Below are positions 51,317-58,837 of a stretch of 64,000 nucleotides of DNA, one piece after another. The position numbers and the translations under genes are program-made. Under the pieces are notes generated by a model. That model did not search any database, had not been told where the DNA came from, and saw only the letters and a program-made list of their open reading frames with translations. Position 1 is the stretch's first letter; each line of letters opens with the position of its first letter. Source of the DNA: Nonomuraea endophytica (GTDB lineage: Bacteria > Actinomycetota > Actinomycetes > Streptosporangiales > Streptosporangiaceae); contig NZ_JACHIN010000014.1 of assembly GCF_014203235.1 (NCBI RefSeq), positions 124,001 to 188,000 of the forward strand, read 5' to 3'.

Positions 51317-52651
51317 ATTCTTGACATCCGGAGCTGGTTCGAGGAAGTCGCCCAGCACACCGCGATGACGGTGGAGCGGCTTCCTCTGGAGGAGCTGGGC
51401 GGATGGCGCCGGTGTGAGAGCACCGGGAACATCAGCCACGACAGCGGCAAGTTCTTCACCGTCCAGGGGCTCGACGTGCGCTTTCCCGGCAGCCCCGTGG
51501 ACGCCTGGACCCAGCCGATCATCAACCAGCCCGAGGTGGGCATCCTCGGCATCCTGGTCAAGCGGGTGGACGGCGTGCCGCACCTGCTGATGCAGGCCAA
51601 GAACGAGCCCGGCAACCACGACGGCCCCCAGGTCTCGCCCACCGTGCAGGCCACCAGGAGCAACTACACCCGCGTGCACCAGGGGCGGCCGGTGCCGTAC
51701 CTGGAACACTTCAGGGAGCCGAGCGGGCGGGTGCTGGCGGACGTGCGTCAGTCGGAGCAGGGCGCCTGGTTCTACCGCAAGCGCAACAGGAACATGGTCG
51801 TGGAGACCGCCGAGGACGTCGAGGTGCTCGACGGGTTCCGGTGGCTGCCGCTGGGGCGGGTCCACGAGATGCTGGCCGTTCCCGACCTGGTGAACATGGA
51901 CGCGCGCACGGTGCTGGCCTGCATGCCGGCGCTGGGGGCGCGGGTGCCCGAGGACGACGGCTTCCGCGCGGCGCTGATCCGCTCCCGCGACCCGCGTCAG
52001 GCCGCCGTGCACGGCATCGGCGAGGTGCTGAGCTGGCTCAGCGGCATCCGCTCGACCGTCGACATCAGCACCGAGCCCATCCCGCTCAACCGGCTGCGGC
52101 AGTGGCGCCGCGACGACGGCCGGATCTCGCACGACAGCGGCCGCTTCTTCGACATCATCGGCGTGCGCGTCGCCTCCAACGGGCGCGAGGTGAGCGGCTG
52201 GACACAGCCGATGATCGAGCCGGTGGGCACCGGCGTCATCGCCTTCCTGGTGCGCCAGATCGGCGGCGTCCTGCACGCGCTGGTCCACGCGCGCGTGGAG
52301 CCCGGCTACACCGACGTGGTCGAGCTGGCGCCGACCGTGCAGTGCGTGCCGGAGAACTACGACCACCTGCCGCCCGCGGCGCGCCCGCTGTTCCTGGACG
52401 AGGTGCTGGGCGCCGGGCCCGAGCGCATCCGCTTCGACACCGTGCTCTCGGAGGAGGGCGGGCGTTTCTACCACGCCAGGAACCGCTACCTGATCGTGGA
52501 GACCGGCGAGGACCCGGCCCCGGGCCACCCCGACTTCCGCTGGCTGGCCATGCACCAGGTCGTGGAATTGCTGCGGCACAGCTACTACCTCAACGTCCAG
52601 GCCCGCACACTGAGCGCCTGCCTCGACAGTCTCAGCGCAGCCGCTCGATGA
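51317..52651 (+). CDS. NDP-hexose 2,3-dehydratase (EvaA/TylX3 family)
   Basis: Removes the C-2 hydroxyl of NDP-4-keto-6-deoxyglucose, the first step to 2,6-dideoxysugars. The protein is an internal duplication, as in the family: GNISHDSGKFFTVQG in the first half and GRISHDSGRFFDIIG in the second, each followed by a WTQP and a SPTVQ/APTVQ stretch. From ATG 51365 it has 428 aa, but no Shine-Dalgarno precedes that ATG. An AGGAG at 51306-51310 is 6 nt from an in-frame ATT (51317), which would add 16 residues (ILDIRSWFEEVAQHTA) like the N-terminal helix of homologues. ATT is therefore given as the start, tentatively. The 3' end overlaps the convergent flavoenzyme gene by 20 bp. Confidence 0.92.
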   Translation: MLDIRSWFEEVAQHTAMTVERLPLEELGGWRRCESTGNISHDSGKFFTVQGLDVRFPGSPVDAWTQPIINQPEVGILGILVKRVDGVPHLLMQAKNEPGNHDGPQVSPTVQATRSNYTRVHQGRPVPYLEHFREPSGRVLADVRQSEQGAWFYRKRNRNMVVETAEDVEVLDGFRWLPLGRVHEMLAVPDLVNMDARTVLACMPALGARVPEDDGFRAALIRSRDPRQAAVHGIGEVLSWLSGIRSTVDISTEPIPLNRLRQWRRDDGRISHDSGRFFDIIGVRVASNGREVSGWTQPMIEPVGTGVIAFLVRQIGGVLHALVHARVEPGYTDVVELAPTVQCVPENYDHLPPAARPLFLDEVLGAGPERIRFDTVLSEEGGRFYHARNRYLIVETGEDPAPGHPDFRWLAMHQVVELLRHSYYLNVQARTLSACLDSLSAAAR

Positions 52652-53468
52652 CCTTGCCGAAGTCCTCCATGGCCGCCTCGGTCACGGTGAAGTAGGCGAA
52701 GCCGTACCTCTCGCTGTCGCGCTGAACCTGCTCGGCGAGCTGCGCGGGCGTGCCGACGAGCAGCGTCGGGACCTCCATGAGCTGCTCGGCCGTGAGGTCG
52801 GGCGCGTAGCGGCGCAGGCTCTCCAGGCCCGCGCGGCGCTCGCGCGTGATCACGGTGGCCTTGGGCAGCAGGTTGAGCTCGGGCGCGCGGCCGCCCGCCT
52901 CGGCCCTGACGAAGGCCACGCGCTCGGCGAGCGCGTCGGCGTCCACGAGGGCGGTCCTTCCGTATTCGGCCCGGTACGGCGCGCCGGTGAAGCTGACCGT
53001 CTGGGCGCGCTGGGCGGCCAGGCGCAGGATGCGGTCGCCGTGCCCCCCGATCATCAGCGGCGGCGCCGACTCCCCCAGCGCCGCGTCGAGCTCCTTGACC
53101 AGGCTCTCCAGCCGGTCGGCGCGCGAGGACGCGGTGCCGAACGGGATGCCGGCCCGCTCGAACTCGGCCTTCACGTATCCGGTGCCGAGCCCGAGCTCCA
53201 GCCGGTCGCCGAGGAGCTGGGCGGTGGTGGCGACGTCCCTGGCGAGCAGCGCGGGCAGGTAGAAGCTGGAGTTGAGCACGTACGTGCCGATCCTCGGGCG
53301 CGTGGTCGCCTCGGCGGCCAGCACGGCGCAGGGGAAGGGCGCCAGCAGGTTGAGGTGGTCGGGGACGGCGACGACGTCGTAGCCGAGCGCCTCGGCCCTG
53401 CGGCACTTGTCCATCCACTCGTTCCTGGAGCAGCCTTCGGTGATGAGCACCACGCCAAATCTGATCAT
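52632..53468 (-). CDS. Luciferase-like (LLM class) flavin-dependent oxidoreductase
   Basis: A 278-aa F420/FMN-dependent monooxygenase-fold protein. VAVPDHLN, LGLGTGYVKAEFERAGIPF and MIGGHGDRILRLAA are typical of the family. Members may use FMNH2 for monooxygenation or F420 for hydride transfer; the sequence does not decide. The ATG overlaps the PPTase stop (ATGA). Possible roles are sugar N-oxidation or a redox step on the aglycone. Confidence 0.9.
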   Translation of the reverse strand: MIRFGVVLITEGCSRNEWMDKCRRAEALGYDVVAVPDHLNLLAPFPCAVLAAEATTRPRIGTYVLNSSFYLPALLARDVATTAQLLGDRLELGLGTGYVKAEFERAGIPFGTASSRADRLESLVKELDAALGESAPPLMIGGHGDRILRLAAQRAQTVSFTGAPYRAEYGRTALVDADALAERVAFVRAEAGGRAPELNLLPKATVITRERRAGLESLRRYAPDLTAEQLMEVPTLLVGTPAQLAEQVQRDSERYGFAYFTVTEAAMEDFGKVIERLR

Positions 53469-54097
53469 GTCATCCCGATCCTCGCGATCGCGGTGACGAT
53501 CAGGCCGTTGCGGATGAGCCACCGCCCCTGCCACCGCAGGCCTTCCGCCATGATGTGGGCCGAGAACGTGCCGCCGAACGGGTCCACGTCGATCTCGGCG
53601 TCGTAGAAGCCCAGCCACCGGTTCGTCATCGGGAACCAGGCCTTGTAGACGGACTCCTTGGCGCTGAACAGCAGCCGGTCCCAGCAGGGCCCGGGGCTTT
53701 CCGCCGCCAGCCTGCGCAGCATGTCGCGCTCGTGCGGCAGCGAGACCGCCTCGATCACGTCGTCGCCCACCGGGGCGTCGGGCTCGGCGTCGATGCCGAG
53801 CATGGCGGGCTTCCTGGTGAGCGCGGCTGCGCGGTAGCCGGTGCAGTGGGTGATGCTGCCGGCGATGCCGGGCGGCCAGGTCGGCTCGCCCCTCGGGCCG
53901 CGCAGCACGGCGACCGGCGCCATCCCCAGCTTCCCCATGGCTCGCCGGACGCAGTAGCGCGCGGTCGCGAACTCCCTGCGGCGCTTTTCCACCGCCCGCC
54001 CGATCAGCGCCTCCTCCTCGGGGAAGAGCACGGTGCCGGGAGGATCGTCGAAGGTCTCGAAGGCCTCGACCTCCGGGGGGAGGATGTCCTCGATCAC
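53465..54097 (-). CDS. Sfp/EntD-type 4'-phosphopantetheinyl transferase
   Basis: A 210-aa PPTase with GSITHCTGYRAAAL, LGIDAEP (metal Asp/Glu) and FSAKESVYKAW near residue 155. It resembles actinobacterial EntD/Sfp enzymes with broad carrier range and probably activates the PKS ACPs and the PCP. It keeps all usual catalytic motifs, unlike the two AcpS-like proteins elsewhere in the window. It is followed by the coupled LLM oxidoreductase. Confidence 0.95.
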   Translation of the reverse strand: MIEDILPPEVEAFETFDDPPGTVLFPEEEALIGRAVEKRRREFATARYCVRRAMGKLGMAPVAVLRGPRGEPTWPPGIAGSITHCTGYRAAALTRKPAMLGIDAEPDAPVGDDVIEAVSLPHERDMLRRLAAESPGPCWDRLLFSAKESVYKAWFPMTNRWLGFYDAEIDVDPFGGTFSAHIMAEGLRWQGRWLIRNGLIVTAIARIGMT

Positions 54098-54254
54098 CCA
54101 GCCAACTTACCCATACAAGGCAATTCGCCAATAGGGCCGCGAAGATGATTCCCGGGCGGTCCCACGAAATTAGGGGTGCGTCCTATAGGGGCGACGGTGT
54201 GCGAGTTAACCCGGAATTTGACCGCTTTTTGAGCGATATTCGCTATCAAGGAGG
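54098..54254. promoter_or_regulatory. Divergent promoter region, PPTase / aldo-keto reductase
   Basis: The gap carries TAGGGGT at 54171-54177 and TAGGGGC at 54186-54192 on the plus strand, 15 bp apart, facing the aldo/keto reductase. An AAGGAGG touches the downstream ATG. No convincing -10 box is assigned. Confidence 0.45.
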
Positions 54255-55193
54255 ATGCGCTATACACGGTTGGGGCGGGCGGGACCGGCCGTGTCCCGCA
54301 TGGGGCTCGGCTCCCTGGCCCTGGCCGGCGCCTACGGCCACGCCGACCAGCACGAGGCGGCCGGCCTGATCCGCCGCGCGCTCGACGCCGGCGTGACCCT
54401 CGTCGACACCGCCGACTTCTACGCCGCCGGCCAGGTCGAACGCGTGGTGGGCCGGGCCGTGGCCGGGCGCGGGCCCGAGGTCGTCGTCTGCACCAGGGGC
54501 GGCGCCCGCGTCCTCGGCAGGAGGATCGAGTTCGACGGCCGGCCCGAATACCTGGAACGCGCCTGCGAGTCCTCCCTGAAGCGCCTGGACGCCGAGAGCG
54601 TCGGCGTCTACTTCCTGCACTGCCAGGACCCCCGCGTGCCGATCGAGGAGAGCGTGGGCGCGCTGGCCGCGCTCGTGGCGGCCGGGAAGATCCGCCACAT
54701 CGGCCTGTCGGGCGCCACGGCCGCGCAACTGCGCCGGGCGCACGCCGTCCATCCGGTGACGGCGCTGGCGGTGGAGTTCTCCCTGTGGGTACGGCGGGCC
54801 AACGCCGCCCTCCTGGCCGAGGCGTACCGGCTGGGCGTGGGCGTGCTCGCCGCCCGCCCGCTGGGCCGGGGCTTCCTCACCGGCCGGATCAGGTCGGCCG
54901 CCGTGCTCGGCCCTCACGACTGGCGCCACGGCGACGCCCGCTTCCTGCCCGAACGCGACGTGCCAGCGCTGCGCCGCCTGGAGGCCGCCGCCGCCGAGCT
55001 CGACCTGGGCGCTGGACGGCTGGCGCTGGGCTGGCTGCTGGCCCAGGACGAGCGGGTGGTGCCGGTGCCCAGCACCCGCGACCAGGTGCACCTGGAGATG
55101 AACCTGGCCGCCACCACGGTCGCGCTGGGCCGCGAGACCCGCGACGAGCTGACCGGGATCTTCCCCGACTACTCGCCCTCGCTCCTGCTCTGA
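54255..55193 (+). CDS. Aldo/keto reductase
   Basis: A 312-aa AKR with RYTRLGRAGPAVSRMGLG at the N-terminus, DTADFYAAG (catalytic Asp and Tyr), and YFLHCQDP with the His. The usual catalytic Lys in T-K is replaced by Arg (VVCTRGGARV), so activity may be altered. The C-terminal NADPH motif is PSTRDQV. Some AKRs act as NDP-hexose 2,3-enoyl or ketoreductases (TylCII-type), and the window lacks another clear sugar ketoreductase, so a sugar role is plausible. AAGGAGG directly abuts the ATG with no spacer, which is unusual. The 3' end overlaps the convergent response regulator by 25 bp. Confidence 0.88.
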   Translation: MRYTRLGRAGPAVSRMGLGSLALAGAYGHADQHEAAGLIRRALDAGVTLVDTADFYAAGQVERVVGRAVAGRGPEVVVCTRGGARVLGRRIEFDGRPEYLERACESSLKRLDAESVGVYFLHCQDPRVPIEESVGALAALVAAGKIRHIGLSGATAAQLRRAHAVHPVTALAVEFSLWVRRANAALLAEAYRLGVGVLAARPLGRGFLTGRIRSAAVLGPHDWRHGDARFLPERDVPALRRLEAAAAELDLGAGRLALGWLLAQDERVVPVPSTRDQVHLEMNLAATTVALGRETRDELTGIFPDYSPSLLL

Positions 55194-55840
55194 GGCGCGA
55201 GCAGCGAGGCCGCCACGGCCTTGTTGACGGCGTCGATCCGCGAGACCGCGTTGAGCTTGACGAAGATGTTGCGCATGTGCCGCTTCACGGTCGCCTCGGC
55301 CAGGCCGAGCCGGCGGGCGATCTGGGCGTTGCTGAGCGCCTGGGCGGCCAGTTGCAGGACCTCCAGCTCCTTCTCGCTCAGCCCGCCGGAGGGCGGCGCC
55401 GACTCCACGTGCGCCAGGCTGTGCCGGGAGACCGCGAGCACCACCCTGGACGGGTCCTCGTGCACGCTCTTGACCGCCGCGATCAGCTCGTGCCTGTGCA
55501 CGCTCTTGAGGAGGTAGCCGCGGATGCCGGCGGCCAGCAGCCGGGTGAGCAACTGCGGGCCGTCGTACATGCTGAGGATGATGATCTGGGTCTCGGGCGA
55601 GATCCTGCGTACCTTGCCGACGGTCTCGGTGACCTCGTCGCCGGGGATCTCGACGTCGAGCAGGAGCACGTCCGGCTTCGTGGCGCCGACCATGGCGACG
55701 GCGCCCGCCGAGTCGCCGGCCTCGCCGACGATGCCGATGTCGCCGCCGGCCTCCAGGATCTCGCGCAGCCCCTCCCTGAAGAGGGCGTGGTCGTCCACGA
55801 TGCCGACGGAGATCAGCGCGCTACCCGGGGTCGTGGTCAT
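55169..55840 (-). CDS. NarL/LuxR-family response regulator
   Basis: A 223-aa regulator: receiver domain 10-125 with VGIVDDH, phospho-acceptor Asp in LLLDVEIPG, Ser in IILSMYD and Lys in YLLKSV; LuxR HTH about 155-215 with LSEKELEVLQLAAQALSNAQIA. It is the output half of the two-component pair encoded with the adjacent kinase (20-bp overlap). It may tie expression of the cluster to an intracellular signal. Confidence 0.95.
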   Translation of the reverse strand: MTTTPGSALISVGIVDDHALFREGLREILEAGGDIGIVGEAGDSAGAVAMVGATKPDVLLLDVEIPGDEVTETVGKVRRISPETQIIILSMYDGPQLLTRLLAAGIRGYLLKSVHRHELIAAVKSVHEDPSRVVLAVSRHSLAHVESAPPSGGLSEKELEVLQLAAQALSNAQIARRLGLAEATVKRHMRNIFVKLNAVSRIDAVNKAVAASLLAPQSRSEGE

Positions 55841-56987
55841 CGTGCCGCTTCTTCAGGGGGATGAACACCTCGACCAGGCAGCCGCTGCCGGGGGCGCTGG
55901 AGATCGTGACCCGCCCGCCGAGCAGTTCGGTGCGCTCGCGCATCGAGCTCAGCCCGACGCCGCCCTTGCGGCGCACCACGGCCGGGTCGAAGCCCCTGCC
56001 GTTGTCCTGCACGGTGGCGACGAGCTCGTGGGGGGCGATGTCGACGCGCATGAGGATCATCGTGGGCGCGGCGTGGTTGAAGGCGTTGCGCGCGGCCTCC
56101 CTGACGACCAGGAAGGCCTCGTCGAGCACCCGGGCGTCGGCCCAGCCCTCGTCGCCGTTGACGTGGAGCCCGACGGAGACGGTGTCGTCCTCGACCGCCT
56201 CCAGGAAGCCGAGCAGCGCCTTCTCCAGGCTCTTCAGCGGCACCTGGGGGTGGAGCTCGGAGGTCATCTGGCGCAGGTTCTCCATCGTCTCCTGGATGGC
56301 CTGCTGGGCGACGCCCATCTTGGTGGAGGCGCGGGCGGCGTTGGTGACCCGGTAGACCTCGGCCAGCGCGAGCTGCTGGTGCGCGACGCTGATGCCGTGG
56401 CCGATGCGGTCGTGTAACTCGCGGGCGATCCGGCGGCGCTCGTCCTCCTGCGCCTCGTGGACCTGGTTGAGCAGGAAGCCGTGGTAGCTCTCCGACGCCT
56501 CGCGGATGCGCAGGGACAGGCTCTCCTCCATGCCGGTGGCCACCAGCGTGAATGCCTCGGCCGGCGATTCCGATTCCGCGGCGACCTGAAGGGCCAGTCG
56601 CGTCATCGCGACACGAAAGAAAAGTGAGCCTGCCTCAAGAGAAGCTTTCGGGTGTACGCCGGTCGCGGCACGACGGCTGCCCACTTCCCACGCGTGGAAT
56701 TTATACAGGTTGTTAATCTGTACCTTTCCGGCACGGAGAGTAGCCGCCACATCGTCCAGGACGTAACGCGCGGTCATTAGGGCCTGTCGCTTGGCCTGCG
56801 GGTCCGTGTACAGAACGTTGCCGGCAGTGAGCAGGGCGGCCTCGAATTCGACGAGGATTTCTTCCCGACATGCGTCCACGATTCGCGCCGGGTCGCCCCC
56901 AACCCCGTATGCCGCATCCAAGGATGTCCCTTCCGCCCATGGGACCGAGCACTCAACTATCTCGCAGGCTGGCCATCCTGGCAACAT
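55821..56987 (-). CDS. Cytosolic HisKA_3-type sensor histidine kinase
   Basis: A 388-aa kinase without membrane helices. The N-terminal 190 residues are a helical sensor region of unknown ligand. The HisKA_3 phospho-acceptor is ERRRIARELHDRIGHG near residue 190, and the HATPase domain has REAARNAFNHA, DNGRGFD and GVGLSSMRERTELLGG. The 5' start is uncertain: ATG 56987 has no Shine-Dalgarno, while an internal TTG about 22 codons on is preceded by GGAAGGGA. It sits 6 bp downstream of the UbiA gene, so prenyltransferase, kinase and regulator are co-transcribed. Confidence 0.92.
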   Translation of the reverse strand: MLPGWPACEIVECSVPWAEGTSLDAAYGVGGDPARIVDACREEILVEFEAALLTAGNVLYTDPQAKRQALMTARYVLDDVAATLRAGKVQINNLYKFHAWEVGSRRAATGVHPKASLEAGSLFFRVAMTRLALQVAAESESPAEAFTLVATGMEESLSLRIREASESYHGFLLNQVHEAQEDERRRIARELHDRIGHGISVAHQQLALAEVYRVTNAARASTKMGVAQQAIQETMENLRQMTSELHPQVPLKSLEKALLGFLEAVEDDTVSVGLHVNGDEGWADARVLDEAFLVVREAARNAFNHAAPTMILMRVDIAPHELVATVQDNGRGFDPAVVRRKGGVGLSSMRERTELLGGRVTISSAPGSGCLVEVFIPLKKRHDDHDPG

Positions 56988-56993
56988 ATAACG

Positions 56994-57914
56994 TCAAATG
57001 CCAGATATCAGCGCGGTAATGTGAACCAGATGTTGTGTGGCCATGAACGCGCGGTACGGCCGGCGTTGTTCGCGCCGGGTTCCCCCGCCTAAGCGCACCC
57101 GCCCGGCCCCGACCACCGCCACCGCCCCCACGGCCGTCGCCACGACCACCCAGACCAGCTCCACCCCCAGCAGCAGCACCGCCGCGAACAACGCCACGAC
57201 CAGCACGGACGCCGCCACCGACATGAACCACCTGCAGGCCCGCTCACCCCTGGTCACCACGACCGTGCGCCGCCCGGCCGCGGCATCCCCCTCGCAGTCC
57301 GACAGATCCTTGGCCGGCACCCCGACGAGCGTCATCCAGTAGATGGACGCGGCGGCGAACACCAGCAGCCCGACAGGGGTCCCGACGGCCTGTCCCCCTG
57401 CCGCGAGCGTGAAGCCCCCCAGGTACGACAGCAGCCCGGAGAGCACCAGCACCGCCACGGTGCCGCCCGAGCTGCCCTTGAGCGGCACCGGCGGGCCTGA
57501 GTAGAGGTAGCCGAGCACCAGGTTGGCGCCCACGATCAGCGTCATCGGGCCCGGCAGGTCGAGCGTGACGGCCAGCGACAGCACCGCAGCCACACCCGCC
57601 ACGAACAGCGCCGACCCCGGATCCAGCGCCCCGCGGGCGATCGGCCTGGCCGATCCGTTGACGCGGTCGCCGGCCACGTCGGTGACGCCGTTGAACAGGT
57701 AGATGGCGAAGATCGACAGAACCCACGCCGCGGCGCCCTGCAGCACCTTGAGCGGCTCCGGAGCCACCGCCGTGACCGGCAGGGCCAGCACGACTCCGGT
57801 GAGGAAGCGCATCGCGGACACGGTCAGGACGGCCGGCCTGGCCTCGGCCACGCACATCGCCAGCATCGAAGGGATCGAACCTGTCGCGTTCCTTGACGCG
57901 GTCACTCCAGCCAT
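56994..57914 (-). CDS. UbiA-family prenyltransferase, integral membrane
   Basis: A 306-aa membrane protein with about eight or nine helices. The two Asp-rich prenyl-diphosphate motifs are NGVTDVAGDR near residue 80 and DLSDCEGD near 205. It would transfer an isoprenoid chain to an acceptor at the membrane. The acceptor is unknown; it could be the cluster product or a quinone sensed by the neighbouring kinase. ATG 57914 is chosen because the upstream extension is not family-like. Confidence 0.9.
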   Translation of the reverse strand: MAGVTASRNATGSIPSMLAMCVAEARPAVLTVSAMRFLTGVVLALPVTAVAPEPLKVLQGAAAWVLSIFAIYLFNGVTDVAGDRVNGSARPIARGALDPGSALFVAGVAAVLSLAVTLDLPGPMTLIVGANLVLGYLYSGPPVPLKGSSGGTVAVLVLSGLLSYLGGFTLAAGGQAVGTPVGLLVFAAASIYWMTLVGVPAKDLSDCEGDAAAGRRTVVVTRGERACRWFMSVAASVLVVALFAAVLLLGVELVWVVVATAVGAVAVVGAGRVRLGGGTRREQRRPYRAFMATQHLVHITALISGI

Positions 57915-58088
57915 GGCCGGATTCTTGCCCCCAGCAGCCGCGAAAGATAAGGGGGTGATACGAAAGTTGTAGTCCCGGATGATTCCTCGGATACCCGGCC
58001 TACAACCTCCCGCGAATCCGTCTTGCCCGGCCCGCGAAACCCCAGCTAGCTTCGCCTCAAGTCGACCAACGCGACGATAGGGAATGTC
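57915..58088. promoter_or_regulatory. Divergent promoter region, UbiA / SARP
   Basis: A 174-bp gap. TTGCCC (58023-58028) and TAGCTT (58047-58052), 18 bp apart, form a reasonable sigma-70-type promoter for the SARP gene. AGGGAATGTC precedes the ATG at 58089 as a weak Shine-Dalgarno. No recognised operator was seen. Confidence 0.45.
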
Positions 58089-58814
58089 ATGCTGGATTTC
58101 AAGCTGCTCGGGCCTGTAGAGGTGCGCGACGAATACGCTGGAATACTGGCACTGCGTGGCCCGAAGATTCGCCAGGCGATTTCCCTGCTGGCGCTCAATG
58201 CCGGCCGTACCGTCGGGTTCGATCAATTCATCGATGAACTGTGGCCGGCCAGGACGCCGAAAGACGCGTTGAAGACCCTGCAGACCCACATCTATTACCT
58301 ACGCAGAATGCTCGGGCCCGCGGCGGGACCCTTGGTCGCCACCAAACCCGCCGGCTACGTGCTGCACGCCGACGCGGACCGCGTCGACGCCCTCGTCTTC
58401 CCCCGCCTGGTCGCGCGGGCGGGGGAGCAGGCCCGCGAGGGCAGGACCGCCGCCGCCGAACGACTGCTGGAGCGGGCGCTCGGCCTCTGGAGCGGCCACG
58501 CCGCCCTGGCCGACGTGCCGCTCGGCTTCGTTCTCGGCCCGCCCGCGACCGCGCTCGACCAGCAGCGGCTGCGCGCCCAGGAGACCTCCATCGACCTGCG
58601 GATCAAGCTCGGCAGGCACACGGAGCTGATCGAGGAAGTGCGCGCGCTGGTCGCCGCGCATCCGCTGAACGAGACCTTCCACTCCCAGCTCATCACCGCG
58701 CTCACGCGCGCCGGCCGGCGCACCGACGCCCGGCGGGCCTACGAGGGGCTGCGCATTCTCCTGGACGCCGAGCTGGGCGTGAAGCCCACGTTCGAGCTCC
58801 CCGCTCTGCATTGA
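58089..58814 (+). CDS. Small SARP transcriptional activator
   Basis: A 241-aa Streptomyces antibiotic regulatory protein: OmpR-type winged helix about 1-95 (LALRGPKIRQAISLLALNAG, ALKTLQTHIYYLRRML) and BTAD about 100-240. It has no ATPase domain. SARPs bind heptamer direct repeats near -35 boxes and activate antibiotic genes. It starts a rightward unit with the 2-isopropylmalate synthase 23 bp downstream and the LAL regulator after that. Confidence 0.94.
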   Translation: MLDFKLLGPVEVRDEYAGILALRGPKIRQAISLLALNAGRTVGFDQFIDELWPARTPKDALKTLQTHIYYLRRMLGPAAGPLVATKPAGYVLHADADRVDALVFPRLVARAGEQAREGRTAAAERLLERALGLWSGHAALADVPLGFVLGPPATALDQQRLRAQETSIDLRIKLGRHTELIEEVRALVAAHPLNETFHSQLITALTRAGRRTDARRAYEGLRILLDAELGVKPTFELPALH

Positions 58815-58837
58815 AAAGGCCTGCGAAAGGAAAACCG

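Noticed and set aside
54145..54369. Short plus-strand frame starting upstream of the aldo/keto reductase
   Set aside because: It runs in a different frame through the reductase N-terminus and has no family-like sequence.
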